In this document: one piece after another, positions 1-9,721 of the stretch
Position numbering within the stretch: position 1 is the stretch's first letter
Layout: the number at the start of each line of letters is the position of its first letter
Origin: JAGQRJ01 sp041402045
GTDB taxonomy: Bacteria; Planctomycetota; J058
Direction: 5' to 3'
DNA: 64,000 bases
Assembly: GCA_041402045.1 (NCBI GenBank)
Contig: JAWKSZ010000042.1
Location: 1 to 64,000, forward strand
The notes under the pieces: generated by a model
What the model was told of the DNA's origin: nothing
Database searches by the model: none
What the model saw: the letters and a program-made list of their open reading frames with translations, nothing else
Made by a program: the position numbers and the translations under genes

Positions 1-171
1 TCCGACCCCGCGCTCACGCTTGCACCCTACCCGCTGCAGCGGCTTCGAGCCGGCCCGGACCGGACGTTCGATCCGGGTTAGGCTAGGACCACGGGCGCGG
101 GGGCCAACCCGCTGCGCGAGCGCCTCGGAGAGGCCCTTGAACCACGCGGGCGCGGCCCGCCGAGAGGACCC

Positions 172-2097
172 ATGATCCACCCCCGTACGCTGCTCCTCGT
201 CGGCTCCTTCCTCGGCGTCGCCGTCTGCGCGCGCGCCCAGGACCAGCGCTTCGAGCCCAACCAGACCCGGCGCACCGCGGTGCGCATGGAGCCCGGCGAC
301 TACAAGGGCTTGTTCTGCGACAACGAGGACTGGTACGCGGTCGAGGTGCCCGCCGACAAGCGGCTCGAGGTCACCGTCAAGTTCACGCACGCTCAGGGCG
401 ACCTGGACCTCGAGCTCCAGGACAAGCGCGGGCGGCTCGTGGCCTGGTCCCGCGGGAGCAAGGACGAGGAGGTCGCCTCGCTGCGGCTCGCCGAGGCCCA
501 GCCGGTGTTCGTGCGCGTGCACGGCGCGCAGGCGGCCTACGAGCTGCACCTCGGCCTCGCCGACGCCAGCTTCGACGGGGCCCAGGCCTCGGACGTCACC
601 TGCTGGGGCTCCGACTGGTATGCCCTGGACGTGACCGAGGGCAAGGAGGTCCGCGCCAAGGTCACCTTCAGCCACGCCAAGGGCGACCTGGACCTGGGGC
701 TCCTCGACGACGAGGGCAACGAGCTCATGAGCAGCTCGGGCCAGGGCGACGCCGAGGAGCTGCGCTGGCTGGCGCCGCGCTCCATGCGCGTGCTGCTCCA
801 CGTGTTCCACGTGCACCGCGCCCAGACCCAGTATTCGCTCTCGGTCGGCGTCGGCGAGGCCGTCGCCGAGGACCTGGCCAAGGTGTTCCAGGAGGAGCGC
901 CCGGAGACCGCGGGGGAGGACGTGCTCGAGCTGCGCACGGGCGAGGTCCTGCGCGGCACGGTGCTCACCGAGCGCGTGACCCTCGTGACCCGCTACGCCG
1001 ACCTCGAGCTGCCCTGCGCGCAGGTCGCGGGGATCCGCCTGGCCGACGGCGGCGGCCTCGACAAGCTGATCACCGTGCGCGAGGACCGGCTCAACGGCTT
1101 CCTGCGCTCGCCGACCCTGGAGTTCAAGCTCTCCGGGTTGGAGGCCCCGATCGAGGTGCGCACCGCGCGGGTCGCGGGGATCACGTTCGGGCGCCGCGGC
1201 GGCGAGCGCAGCCGCCCGCTCCCGCCGGACCTGGTCAGCGTGCAGCTCCGCGGCGGCGACCGCTTCACCGGGCGCGTGGTCGGGAGCGGGGCCGAGGGCG
1301 CCCAGGCCTGGGTCCTGGATATCGAGTTCGCGGAGGTGCCCCTCCAGCGCGCGGACCTGCTGAGCCTGTCCTGCGAGCGCACCGGCCAGACGACGGTGGT
1401 CCGCCGGGACCAGACCACGATCCGCGGCAAGCTGAACCTCGAGGCGATCCCGCTCCAGGTGTGCGTGAACGGCCTCGACGGCCCGACCTTCAGCGTGCAC
1501 CCCAGCGCGGTGAGCGTGATCAACTTCGAGCTCCAGCGCGGCTCGGGGACGCTCAACGAGACCCAGCTGCGCCAGGTGCTCAAGCGCCTGACCGCGGGCC
1601 AGGCGAGCCCCGACCTCCTGCGCGAGATCGCGAGCGGCAAGGACCTCGTGCCCCGGCTCTCGGACCTGCGGCCCATGGTCCCGATCGCCGACGGCGGCGA
1701 CCGCGACCTCGAGCGGCACCTGCTGGGGCTCTCGGATCCGCAGCAGCAGTTCGCCTGGTTCGAGATCCTGCTGCGCGTCGACGCCAAGCTGCGCGACGAC
1801 GTCGCCGAGCTCGTGGGCAGCGCCGCGACCAGCAACGACGCGCGGGAGGCGGGGGTCGTGGCCCTGGTCGACCTCGCGATCCACGGCGGGCCCTACGGGC
1901 CCCTGGAGCAGGCGTGCAACTCGCCGGCCTCACAGAGCCTCGTGGTCCAGGCGGCCATGGGCTCCAAGGACCAGAACCTGATCGACTGGACCATGAACCG
2001 CGTGCGCCGGTTCCGCAGCGGGCGCGGCCTGAACGTGACCGACGGCAAGCGCGCCGAGTTCGTGGAAGAGCTCGTCGAGCTCCTGGAGGGCCGCTGA
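172..2097 (+). CDS. Secreted protein with two PPC-like beta domains
   Basis: The start is ATG with a GAGAGGA ribosome site just upstream. Residues 1-22 form a signal peptide ending near AxA (ARAQ). Two similar modules follow, at about residues 30-125 and 130-225; each has a DWYA(V/L)xV strand, an A(Q/K)GDLDL turn and a late (Y)xLxxG strand. This is the pattern of pre-peptidase C-terminal (PPC) domains, small beta-sandwiches found on secreted proteins. The remaining ~400 residues contain short repeats such as LRTGEVLRGTVL and LRGGDRFTGRVV, but no catalytic motif I know. The likely location is periplasm or cell surface. It overlaps the next gene by 4 nt (CTGA). The role is unknown; PPC domains usually assist folding or substrate binding. 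Confidence 0.8.
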   Translation: MIHPRTLLLVGSFLGVAVCARAQDQRFEPNQTRRTAVRMEPGDYKGLFCDNEDWYAVEVPADKRLEVTVKFTHAQGDLDLELQDKRGRLVAWSRGSKDEEVASLRLAEAQPVFVRVHGAQAAYELHLGLADASFDGAQASDVTCWGSDWYALDVTEGKEVRAKVTFSHAKGDLDLGLLDDEGNELMSSSGQGDAEELRWLAPRSMRVLLHVFHVHRAQTQYSLSVGVGEAVAEDLAKVFQEERPETAGEDVLELRTGEVLRGTVLTERVTLVTRYADLELPCAQVAGIRLADGGGLDKLITVREDRLNGFLRSPTLEFKLSGLEAPIEVRTARVAGITFGRRGGERSRPLPPDLVSVQLRGGDRFTGRVVGSGAEGAQAWVLDIEFAEVPLQRADLLSLSCERTGQTTVVRRDQTTIRGKLNLEAIPLQVCVNGLDGPTFSVHPSAVSVINFELQRGSGTLNETQLRQVLKRLTAGQASPDLLREIASGKDLVPRLSDLRPMVPIADGGDRDLERHLLGLSDPQQQFAWFEILLRVDAKLRDDVAELVGSAATSNDAREAGVVALVDLAIHGGPYGPLEQACNSPASQSLVVQAAMGSKDQNLIDWTMNRVRRFRSGRGLNVTDGKRAEFVEELVELLEGR

Positions 2098-2867
2098 GCG
2101 CGCGAGGAGGACTCCTGATCTGCGCCCTGATCGCCGCCGCGCCCTGGGCGCGCGGGCAGAGCCTGCGCCACGAGCGCGCCCCCGACGGCGGCAAGGGCCG
2201 CGTGGTCGCGGCGCCCCACGGGGGCTACGACCTGCACACCGAGGCGATCGCGCCTCAGATCGCCGAGGCCCTGGGCTGGGGGCTGGTGGTGGCGGAGGGC
2301 TACCGCAGCAAGCAGGAGCGGCGCTGGTTCGACGTGAACCGCCCCACCGAGCGCGCCTGGGAGCGCGGCGGGTTCGCCGAGGGGCAGGAGACCCTCGCCG
2401 GCCACAAGCTCTTCAAGCGCTACCGCGAGGCCTTGTTCGAGGCCGGGCGCGCGGCGCCGCTGCAGCTCCTGGTCGAGATCCACGGGCACGCGCGCCGCGA
2501 GCGCGTGGGCGGGAAGCGGGTCACGGTGCAGGTGATCGAGCTGGCCCACGAGGGGATCGAGCGCGGGGCGCTGCGCGCGCTGGCCGCGCGCTACGCCGAG
2601 CTGGTGCAGGAGCTGCCCGAGGACCAGCGCGTGCCCCTGGCGATCGAGGGCCTCGACCGTAGCTACCGCTATCAGGGCCAGGAGCTCGAGTTCTACTACC
2701 ACGCCAGCGGGGCCAAGGAGGCGGGCTCGCTCAACGGCGCGGTGTCCCAGCGCGCGCTGCACTTCGAGCTCCCGCCTCGGGTGCGAGCCGAGGGCGCGCG
2801 CGACGCCTACGCCAAGCTCCTGAGCGAGCTCCTGCGTTGGCTGGTCGACGGAGACGCCAAGCGGTGA
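2094..2867 (+). CDS. Secreted N-formylglutamate amidohydrolase-like protein
   Basis: The frame is open and well biased. It has a signal-peptide-like N-terminus (ICALIAAAPWARGQ), then PHGGYDLHT, WFDVNRPTE and LVEIHGH motifs. These resemble the metal-site pattern of N-formylglutamate amidohydrolase and related zinc amidases, where a D-N-R segment and paired His/Glu residues build the active site. No ATG or GTG precedes the signal sequence. The best start is CTG at 2094, in CTGA overlap with the upstream stop and 3 nt after GGAGGG; CTG at 2115 after GGAGGA is an alternative. A lost base could also hide a normal start. The product is about 257 aa. The amidase function is an inference from motifs, and the substrate is unknown. 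Confidence 0.6.
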   Translation: MSARGGLLICALIAAAPWARGQSLRHERAPDGGKGRVVAAPHGGYDLHTEAIAPQIAEALGWGLVVAEGYRSKQERRWFDVNRPTERAWERGGFAEGQETLAGHKLFKRYREALFEAGRAAPLQLLVEIHGHARRERVGGKRVTVQVIELAHEGIERGALRALAARYAELVQELPEDQRVPLAIEGLDRSYRYQGQELEFYYHASGAKEAGSLNGAVSQRALHFELPPRVRAEGARDAYAKLLSELLRWLVDGDAKR

Positions 2868-3523
2868 GCCCCGCGTCGCCGGAGGCGACCCGCGCCTGGC
2901 CCCCCAGGATCGAGCCCACCGGCCCCGGGCTGATCGAGCTCGTGCGCCTGGTGAGCGAGCTCCCTCGCCGCGAGCGCTGGACCCGGGAGCGCACCTGGCG
3001 CGAGTTCGGCCGCCGCAGCCCGAACGAGGTGCTCCGCGCCGGCGAGGTGCCCTACATAGGGCCCTGCCCCGAGCTCTCGAGCCTGGCGGCCCTCGCCCTT
3101 CAGCACAACGGCCTCGAGCCGACCCTGATCCTGACCGGGATCCAGCGCAGCCTGCAGGCCATGAAGTTCCAAACCGGGCTCGAGGTCGACCTCGACGGCG
3201 AGCGCTGGGTGATCGGGTTCGCGATCTCCTCGTCCTACTGCTACGCCGGCCGGTTCGTCGAGACCCCGCGCCGGCCGCAGGTGCTGCGCCAGGACGCCTC
3301 GCGCATGGACCCGGACACGCCGTTCCTGGCCTGGTTCGACCCGGCCGGGGTGGACGCGCTGGAGCGCCTGCTCTCGGGCTACGCGCTGCGCCCGCACTTC
3401 GCCCACCTGGCGAGCCACGGGGCCTCGCGCCTGCGCTACGCCTGGCACCGCCGCAAGGCCCTCGACCCCCGCCGCGCCGAGGGCGGCGGGCGCGTCCCCG
3501 GGGGCGGAGGACGCTGGGCGTGA
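2864..3523 (+). CDS. Hypothetical protein, third gene of a coupled set
   Basis: The start is GTG inside a GTGA overlap with the preceding stop, so translation is probably coupled to the amidohydrolase-like gene. The product is 219 aa with no signal peptide or membrane segment. The middle (GPCPELSSLAALALQHNGLE, then a GERWVIGFA strand) faintly recalls the Cys-helix and following strand of transglutaminase-like folds, but I cannot identify a convincing His/Asp pair. The last ~25 residues are basic and glycine-rich. It ends 46 nt before the convergent pyrG stop. I do not recognise the family. Confidence 0.65.
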   Translation: MSPASPEATRAWPPRIEPTGPGLIELVRLVSELPRRERWTRERTWREFGRRSPNEVLRAGEVPYIGPCPELSSLAALALQHNGLEPTLILTGIQRSLQAMKFQTGLEVDLDGERWVIGFAISSSYCYAGRFVETPRRPQVLRQDASRMDPDTPFLAWFDPAGVDALERLLSGYALRPHFAHLASHGASRLRYAWHRRKALDPRRAEGGGRVPGGGGRWA

Positions 3524-3569
3524 CCGAGGTCCTGCTGCTGCACCACGCCCTGGGACAGACCCCCTGAAA

Positions 3570-5232
3570 CTAGACCCGGGCGAGGTTCTTCGAGCCCTGC
3601 TCCTGGTCGCGCAGGGCGGCGGCCACGAACCCCGAGAACAGCGGGTGCGCGCGGATCAGGCGCGACTGGAACTCGGGGTGGAACTGCACGCCCACGAAGA
3701 ACGGGTGCTCCTTGAGCTCCACGATCTCGACCAGCGAGCCGTCGGGCGACGTGCCGGCGAAGACCACGCCGACCTGCTCGAAGGCCTCGCGGTAGGCGTT
3801 GTTGAACTCGAAGCGGTGCCGGTGGCGCTCGGAGACCTTGTCCTCGCCATACAGCGTACGCGAGAGGCTGCCGGTGGCGAGCTTGCAGGGGTAGGCGCCC
3901 AGGCGCATGGTCCCGCCCTTGTCCTTGACCCCCTCCTGCTCCTCCATGAGCGCGATCACCGGGGCCTTGCACGCCGGCTGGAACTCGGTGGAGTGCGCCC
4001 CGTCGAGCCCCGCCAGGTGCCGGCCGATCTCGATACAGGCGGCTTGCATGCCCAGGCACACCCCGAAGAAGGGGATCTGGTTCTCGCGGGCCCAGCGCAC
4101 GGCCTGGATCTTGCCCTCGATCCCGCGCTCGCCGAAGCCCGAGGCCACGAGCACGCCGGACACGCCCTCGAGCAGCTCGTCGGCGCTCCCGTCCTCGATC
4201 GCCTCCGCCGAGACCCGGCGCACCTTGACGTGGCACTTGTTGGCCACGCCGGCGTGGGTCAAGGACTCGTACTTCGACTTGTAGGCGTCCTGGAGCTCGA
4301 TGTACTTGCCCACGAGGGCGACCTCGACCTCCCGCGGCGGGTTGATCAGGACCTCGACGCGCTCCTCCCAGCGGGTGAAGTCCGCGCCCCGGGAGTCGAT
4401 ATCCAGGAGCCCGAGGATCGCGCGGTCGAGGCCCTGGTCGCGGAGCACGAGGGGGATCTCGTAGATCGAGTGCTCGACGTCCTCCTCCACGAAGCAGGCG
4501 TCGGGGGGCACGTTGCAGAAGCGCGAGATCTTCAGCCGCACCTCCTCGGGCACCGGCTGCTCGGCGCGGCAGATCAGCATGTGGGGCTGGATCCCGATCT
4601 CGCGCAGCTTGCCCACCGAGTGTTGGGTGGGCTTGGTCTTGAGCTCGCCCGAGGCGCGGAGGTAGGGCAGGAGCGTCAGGTGAATGCAGAGCACGTTGGG
4701 GGCGCCGATCTCCCAGGTGAGCTGACGGATCGCCTCCAGGAAGGGCAGGGACTCGATATCGCCCACGGTCCCGCCGACCTCGGAGATCACCACGTCGGCC
4801 TCGGCGGCGAGGCTGCGGATCCGGGCCTTGATCTCGTCGGTAATGTGCGGCACGACCTGCACGGTCTTGCCCAGGTAGTCGCCGCGGCGCTCCTTGCGGA
4901 TCACGTCGTTGTAGATCCGACCCGTGGTGAAGTTCGAGTTCTTGCTCAGCCGCGAGTTGGTGAAGCGGTAGTAGTGCCCGAGGTCGAGGTCGGTCTCGGT
5001 CCCGTCGTCGAGCACGTAGACCTCGCCGTGCTGGTAGGGCGACATGGTCCCCGGGTCGACGTTGATGTACGGGTCGATCTTCTGCATGGCGACCTTGAGC
5101 CCGCGGTGCTCGAGGAGCATGCCGATCGAGGCTGCGGTCAGGCCCTTGCCCAGGGACGAGACCGCCGCCGCCGGTGACGAAGATGTGCTTGGTCGGGCCG
5201 CCGCGGTGTGCGCGATACCTCCCGCTCTTCAT
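3570..5232 (-). CDS. pyrG: CTP synthase, one frameshift near the N-terminus
   Basis: CTP synthase converts UTP to CTP using ATP and glutamine. The synthetase domain shows KIDPYINVDPGTM, the EVGGTVGD segment and TKPTQHS. The C-terminal class I glutamine amidotransferase domain shows the nucleophile elbow GVCLGMQ and the QFHPEF end motif. The ATG at 5232 follows an AGAGGG ribosome site and reads to IFVTGG. One extra base in the GGCGGCGGCGG run near 5165-5175 then moves the frame, and SSLGKGLTAAS continues to the stop. With that base removed the protein is about 554 aa, the normal family size. PyrG is normally essential, so a sequence error is more likely than a pseudogene. It follows kdsB on the same strand. 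Confidence 0.9.
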
Positions 5233-5974
5233 GGTGTCGCCCTCTTTGCTCCGTGAGTCGCGCGAGGAAGCGCTCGTGGTCCTCTGGGGTGTCGATCCCC
5301 CGCGCGCCGGAGGCCTCGACCACCGCCACGCGGATTCGGTGTCCGTGATAGAGCGCCCGCAGCTGCTCCAGCCGCTCGACGCGCTCCAGGGGCGCCGGGT
5401 CGAGCTTACAAAACGCCTGGAGGAAGTCGGGGCGGAAGGCATACACCCCCACGTGACGCAGGGGGTGCACCGGGCTCCCGGGCTCGAGGGCGCCCGCGGG
5501 GATCGGCGCCCGCGAGAAGTAGAGCGCGTAGCCCGCGGCGTCCCGCACGAGCTGACCACCTGGGAGCGCTCCCAGTCGTCGGGGTCGAGGGGCTCGGCCA
5601 GGGTCCCCATGGGTCGCCCTGCTCCATGGCCTGATCAGCCGCTGCACGTGCTCCGGGTCGATCTCGGGCTCGTCGCCCTGGACGTTCACGATCAGCTCGA
5701 GGGAGTCGTCGGCCAGGAGCCGCGCGGCCTCGGCCACGCGGTCGGTCCCGCTCTGGTGCCCGGGGTCGGTCATGAGCGCCTCGGCGCCGAACTCCCGGGC
5801 GGCGGCCAGGATCTCCTCGGAGTCCGTGGCGATCACCACCCGGGCCACCCCCAGGCCCTGGATCCGCTCGTGGACGTGCTGGATCACGTACTTGCCCGAG
5901 CGCTTGAGGAGCAGCTTGCGCGGGAGGCGGCTGGCCTCCAGGCGGGCGGGAAGAATGCAAGCGGTCCGCAGCAT
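5138..5974 (-). CDS. kdsB: 3-deoxy-manno-octulosonate cytidylyltransferase, frameshifted
   Basis: KdsB activates Kdo with CTP to CMP-Kdo for lipopolysaccharide. The N-terminus has RLEASRLPRKLL, GHQSGTDRVAEAA and NVQGDEP, all diagnostic. The coding sequence changes frame three times in about 80 bp: after HVQRLI (~5632), before MGTLAEPLDPDDW (~5612) and before LVRDAAGYALYFSRAPIP (~5555). It returns to the original frame afterwards. The normal end should lie near 5235; the open frame runs 95 nt into pyrG, so the stop may be shifted as well. The start ATG lies 6 nt after TATGAT, which suggests a leaderless transcript. Pairing with the CTP-making pyrG fits metabolically. Fresh sequence is needed to tell gene from pseudogene. 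Confidence 0.85.
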   Translation of the reverse strand: MLRTACILPARLEASRLPRKLLLKRSGKYVIQHVHERIQGLGVARVVIATDSEEILAAAREFGAEALMTDPGHQSGTDRVAEAARLLADDSLELIVNVQGDEPEIDPEHVQRLIRPWSRATHGDPGRAPRPRRLGALPGGQLVRDAAGYALYFSRAPIPAGALEPGSPVHPLRHVGVYAFRPDFLQAFCKLDPAPLERVERLEQLRALYHGHRIRVAVVEASGARGIDTPEDHERFLARLTEQRGRHHEEREVSRTPRRPDQAHLRHRRRRSRPWARA

Positions 5975-5980
5975 TGACGT

Positions 5981-5986
5981 ATCATA
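5981..5986 (-). promoter_or_regulatory. -10 box of kdsB, leaderless type
   Basis: TATGAT on the minus strand ends 6 nt before the kdsB ATG. The same bases read TATCAT on the plus strand, so this spot may also serve the divergent TPR/peptidase gene at 6028. Confidence 0.5.
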
Positions 5987-5992
5987 CGCCTG

Positions 5993-6012
5993 CCGCGGAC
6001 CACCGTCCGCGG
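5993..6012 (+). promoter_or_regulatory. 5'-leader hairpin before the TPR/peptidase gene
   Basis: CCGCGGAC, a CACC loop and GTCCGCGG form a perfect 8-bp stem. It ends just before the GGAAGGAAG ribosome site of the gene starting at 6028, so it could influence translation or protect the message end. Confidence 0.45.
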
Positions 6013-6027
6013 GGGAAGGAAGCCCTT

Positions 6028-9000
6028 ATGCGCACGGCGTTTTCGCTGGCTCTGGCCCTGCTCGTGGTCGCCCCGGCCACCCTCTTCGCCCAGGACGAGG
6101 AGGACGACCCCTTCGCCCGGCTCTACGGCGACGACGACGACACCTTCGGCGACGACGACCTGCCCACCGAGCCGATCCCCCGGGCCTGGGTCCTGCTGGA
6201 GCACGGGCGCCACGACGAGGCCGAGGCCCTGTTCTCCAGCGCCGCGGCCAACGAGGACGCCAGCGACGACGAGCTGGGCTACGCCCTCGAGGGCCTGGGG
6301 CGGCTCCTGCTCAAGACCGGCCGGGACGACGAGCTGCCCCCGATCCTCGAGCGCCTGGCGCCGGTGGACAGCGCCCGGGCCAAGCTCCTGGGAGGGATCC
6401 TGGCCGAGCACCGGGGTGAGCTGGACCAGGCGCTCCAGGGCTACCGCGAGGCCTTCGCCCTGACGAAGGCCAGCGCGAGCTACCACCGCCTGGAGGCGCT
6501 GGTGCGCCAGGGTGAGCTCCTGCGGCACCAGGACACCCAGGCCGCGGGCCAGGCCTTCGAGCAGGTGCTGACCCTCTACTCGGCGCAGAGCCAGCTCACC
6601 GCCCGTGAGTTCACCTGGGTCGCCCGCGCCTGCCGGCGCCTGGACGTGTTCCCCGACGTCAAGCGCGGCTACGCCAAGGGCATGGTCGAGTACAGCCGAC
6701 GCATGCTCGATCAGGCGCAGCTCTCGGACGCGACCTACACCGGCTGCTACGTCGAGGCCGGCGAGCTGGCCCTGGCGAAGTACGACACGGTGGGCGCGCT
6801 CAAGAACTTCGAGAAGGCCTGCCGCCTCGACCCCAACAACCCCCAGGCCCGGGTGGGTCTGGCCCGCAGCCTGACCGAGGCCTTCTACCGCGGCCAGGGC
6901 CGCTACCAGTCGGCGGCGGACAACCTCAAGCAGGCGCTGGCGATCAACCCGACCTACGCCCCGGCCCACGCCACGCTGGCGGCCACGGACATTACCGACG
7001 GGCTCTACGAAGAGGCGGCGGAGCGCCTCGAGATCGGGCTGCGCGCGCGCCCGGCGGACGTGGACCTCCTGGCTTACCAGGCGGCGCTGCCCATGCTCCG
7101 CGGCGACAAGGCGCGCTTCAAGCAGCTCGAGGACGCGCTCCTGGCCAAGCGCCCCAAGTGCGCGCGCTTCTACGAGGTGATCGCGGACCTGATCGGGAGC
7201 AAGCGCTTCCGCTACGCCGAGGCCCGCGACCTCGCGCGCAAGGGGTTGATCGTGCGCCCGGGCTACCACCCGCTGCTCACGATCCTGGGCATGAACCTCA
7301 CCCGCACCAACGAGGAGGAGGAGGGGCTGCGCCTGCTCAAGCAGGCGTTCGAGGAGGACCCCTACAACGTGTTCACGTTCAACTACCTCCAGCTCTTCGA
7401 CCGCCTGGAGGAGCAGTACGTGACCGCCACGATCCCCGGGTTCGTGGTGCGCATGCACAAGGACGAGGAGGTCGTCGCGGATCACGTGTTCGAGCTGCTG
7501 GCAGGAGGCTCGCGGAGAGCTCCAGGGCCGCTATCACACGATCCCGCAGACCGTGCTCGTCGAGTTCTTCCCCAACCACAACGACTTCTCGTCCCGCTCG
7601 GTCGGGCTCCCGGGCATGCCGATCCTGGGCGTGTGCTTCGGCAACACCATGACCGTGCTCTCCCGCGGCGACCGCGAGAAGCCGCCCTTCCACTCCTGGG
7701 GGCGCACGCTCTGGCACGAGTTCGCCCACGTGGCGACGCTGACCCGCACCGAGAACCGCACCCCGCGCTGGTTCACCGAGGGGCTGAGCGTCTACGAGGA
7801 GTCGCTGGGTCGCCCCAACTGGGCGCGGACCTACGACGCGGACATCATGTCGCTGCTCTCGAACGAGCTCCTGCTCCCGATCGCGACCCTGGACGAGGGC
7901 TTCACCAAGCCCAAGTACGGCAACCAGGTGATCATGAGCTACTACCAGGGCGGGATCACCTGCGAGTTCATCGTCGCTCGCTGGGGCTTCCAGACGATCC
8001 TGGACATGCTCGACGGCTACCGCGAGGGCAAGCTCACCCCGCAGGTGATCCGGCGAGGCCTGCGGCCTCGAGCCCGAGGACTTCGACGCCGAGTTCCGCA
8101 CCTGGCTCGAGCGCCGCTTCGCGCACTACGCCTACCGCGCCGCCCCGACCCCCATGCTGCGGGACGCCTGGGCCCAGCAGGTGAACGACGACCCCTGGGA
8201 CGTCTCCGCCCGCGGGCGCCTGGCCTGGGCCAACGCGCTCCACGGCCGCCGCGCCGACGCCGAGCTGCACGCGGGCCTGGCCCTCGAGCACGGCGAGCGG
8301 GCCCTCGCGCGCTGGGACGCGCTGAGCGAGGTCGACGCCCTGGGCGGGACGCCGGACTGGTCGACCCTCGCGGTGGCGCGGGTGGTCGCGATCCGCGCCG
8401 GCGTCGCCGACGCGCACCTGGCCCTGGCCCTCACCGCCAAGGACGGCCAGACGCAGCTGCGCCACGCGCGCACCGCGCTGCGCCTGGGGACCCGCGACCC
8501 CGTGCTTCACGCCTGATCGCGGGCACCGAGCGCGCGCGCAAGAACTTCAAGGCCGCCCTCGCGGCGCACCAGGAGGTCATGCGCCTCAGCCCGCCCAAGG
8601 CCGAGAACTACTCGCTCCTGGCCGCGCTCTACGGGCAGCTCGGCCAGAAGGACGAGGCCATGGCCGCCCTCGAGCAGGTGTGCGTCTACTCCACCGAGAA
8701 CGTGGACGCGCGCATGCAGGTCGCGACCTACGCCAAGGAGCAGGGCCGCTGGGAGACCGTGGCCCGCGTGCTCGGCGACATGCCGCTGCTCGACCCCTTC
8801 GTGGCCGAGGCCCACGTGCTGCTCGGCGACGCCCTGCGCGAGACCTACGCCAACCACGGCGAGGCGCGGCTGAAGCAGATCGAGCGCGAGTATCGGATCG
8901 CCCTGGCCCTCGAGACGACCTACCGCGCGTCCTGCCTCTACGGCCGCGCCTGGGCCCTGGCCAAGCTCGGCCAGACCGAGGAGGCCAAGGAACAGGTGAA

Positions 9001-9067
9001 CCTCGCGCTCCAGGACGACCCCGACCACAAGGGCGCCCAGGCGCTCAAGGCCGAACTCGGGGAGTAG
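6028..9067 (+). CDS. Secreted TPR protein with gluzincin (MA-type) peptidase core, three frameshifts
   Basis: The ATG at 6028 follows GGAAGGAAG and starts a signal peptide cut near LFAQ. An acidic linker (GDDDDTFGDDD) leads into many TPR helices. The centre has HEFAH (7714-7728) and, about 17 residues on, WFTEG whose Glu (7778-7780) completes a gluzincin zinc site of the peptidase MA-like type. More TPR repeats follow to the stop. The frame is lost near 7500, 8055 and 8512 by single slips; for example one G added near 7500 restores LAEEARGELQGRYHT. The repaired product is about 1,010 aa. Zinc protease activity in the periplasm is inferred from the motif. A sequence error is likelier than decay because codon bias stays strong throughout. 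Confidence 0.8.
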
Positions 9068-9200
9068 GCGGCGTTCGCGCAAGTCGCCGACGAACACCCC
9101 CAGGTCGTGGTTCCCCGCTAAGGAGAGCGACGCTCGAAGATCCCCCTGCACGCCGCCTCTCCCGCCGCTACGCTGCTCCTGCCGGGTTGGGAGGTGGACC

Positions 9201-9410
9201 GTGCACGACGACTCGAACCAGGATCTCCCGATCAGCTCTGGCTTCCGCGTGCACCGGCGCCCGCGCCGCGAGAGCACCCCCGGAGAGGCCCTGTTCGCCT
9301 ACGCCTTCGTGGTCGCGATCGGGGTCGCGCTCGGCGCGGCGGGCGGCGCGTTCTTTGTTCTCTCGTTCGACGCCGCTTCACCCGCAGCGCCGCGATCGAT
9401 CGCGCCATGA
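9201..9410 (+). CDS. Small single-span membrane protein
   Basis: GTG start preceded by GGGAGGTGG. The product is 69 aa: a polar, Arg-rich N-terminus, then one hydrophobic helix at about residues 31-54 (FAYAFVVAIGVALGAAGG) and a short tail. The stop overlaps the next start as ATGA, so the two are probably coupled. No family recognised. Confidence 0.55.
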   Translation: MHDDSNQDLPISSGFRVHRRPRRESTPGEALFAYAFVVAIGVALGAAGGAFFVLSFDAASPAAPRSIAP

Positions 9411-9721
9411 CCGAGCCCGCGAGCGCGGCGATCACCCGGGCCGTGATCGGAGGCGTGATCGGCGCGGCGTGCGCCTTCGGCTTCGCCGCGCGCGCCCAGC
9501 GCGGGGGCTACGGCGCGACCGAAAAGGCCAGCGCTGACGTCGGTACAGGTCGGCAGCAATCGTCGTCCCTGGCAAGGCGAGGAGGGAGCAATGCGGGCCA
9601 TTGTGACCGACGAACAACACAGCCAGGGGCGGCGAGGGCGTTGATACCGGAACGTCTGACGTGCAGCACTAGGGGTCGAGGGGCCGTCGCCGCGCTGGCG
9701 CACCGCGAGGGACGGCGGTAG
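9407..9721 (+). CDS. Small membrane protein coupled to the preceding gene
   Basis: The ATG lies in an ATGA overlap with the upstream stop. The first ~45 residues look real: one hydrophobic stretch (AVIGGVIGAACAFGFAA) and an Arg/Gly-rich follow-on. The distal half has unnatural composition and overlaps the 3' end of the opposing DUF218 gene, so the true stop may have been lost to an indel after about 9540. The two small genes may form a pair of membrane subunits; no function can be assigned. Confidence 0.4.
   Translation: MTEPASAAITRAVIGGVIGAACAFGFAARAQRGGYGATEKASADVGTGRQQSSSLARRGGSNAGHCDRRTTQPGAARALIPERLTCSTRGRGAVAALAHREGRR

Noticed and set aside
5138..9067. Programmed ribosomal frameshifting
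   Set aside because: No slippery heptamer-plus-structure pattern is visible, and the slips vary in direction and gene. Errors or decay fit better.
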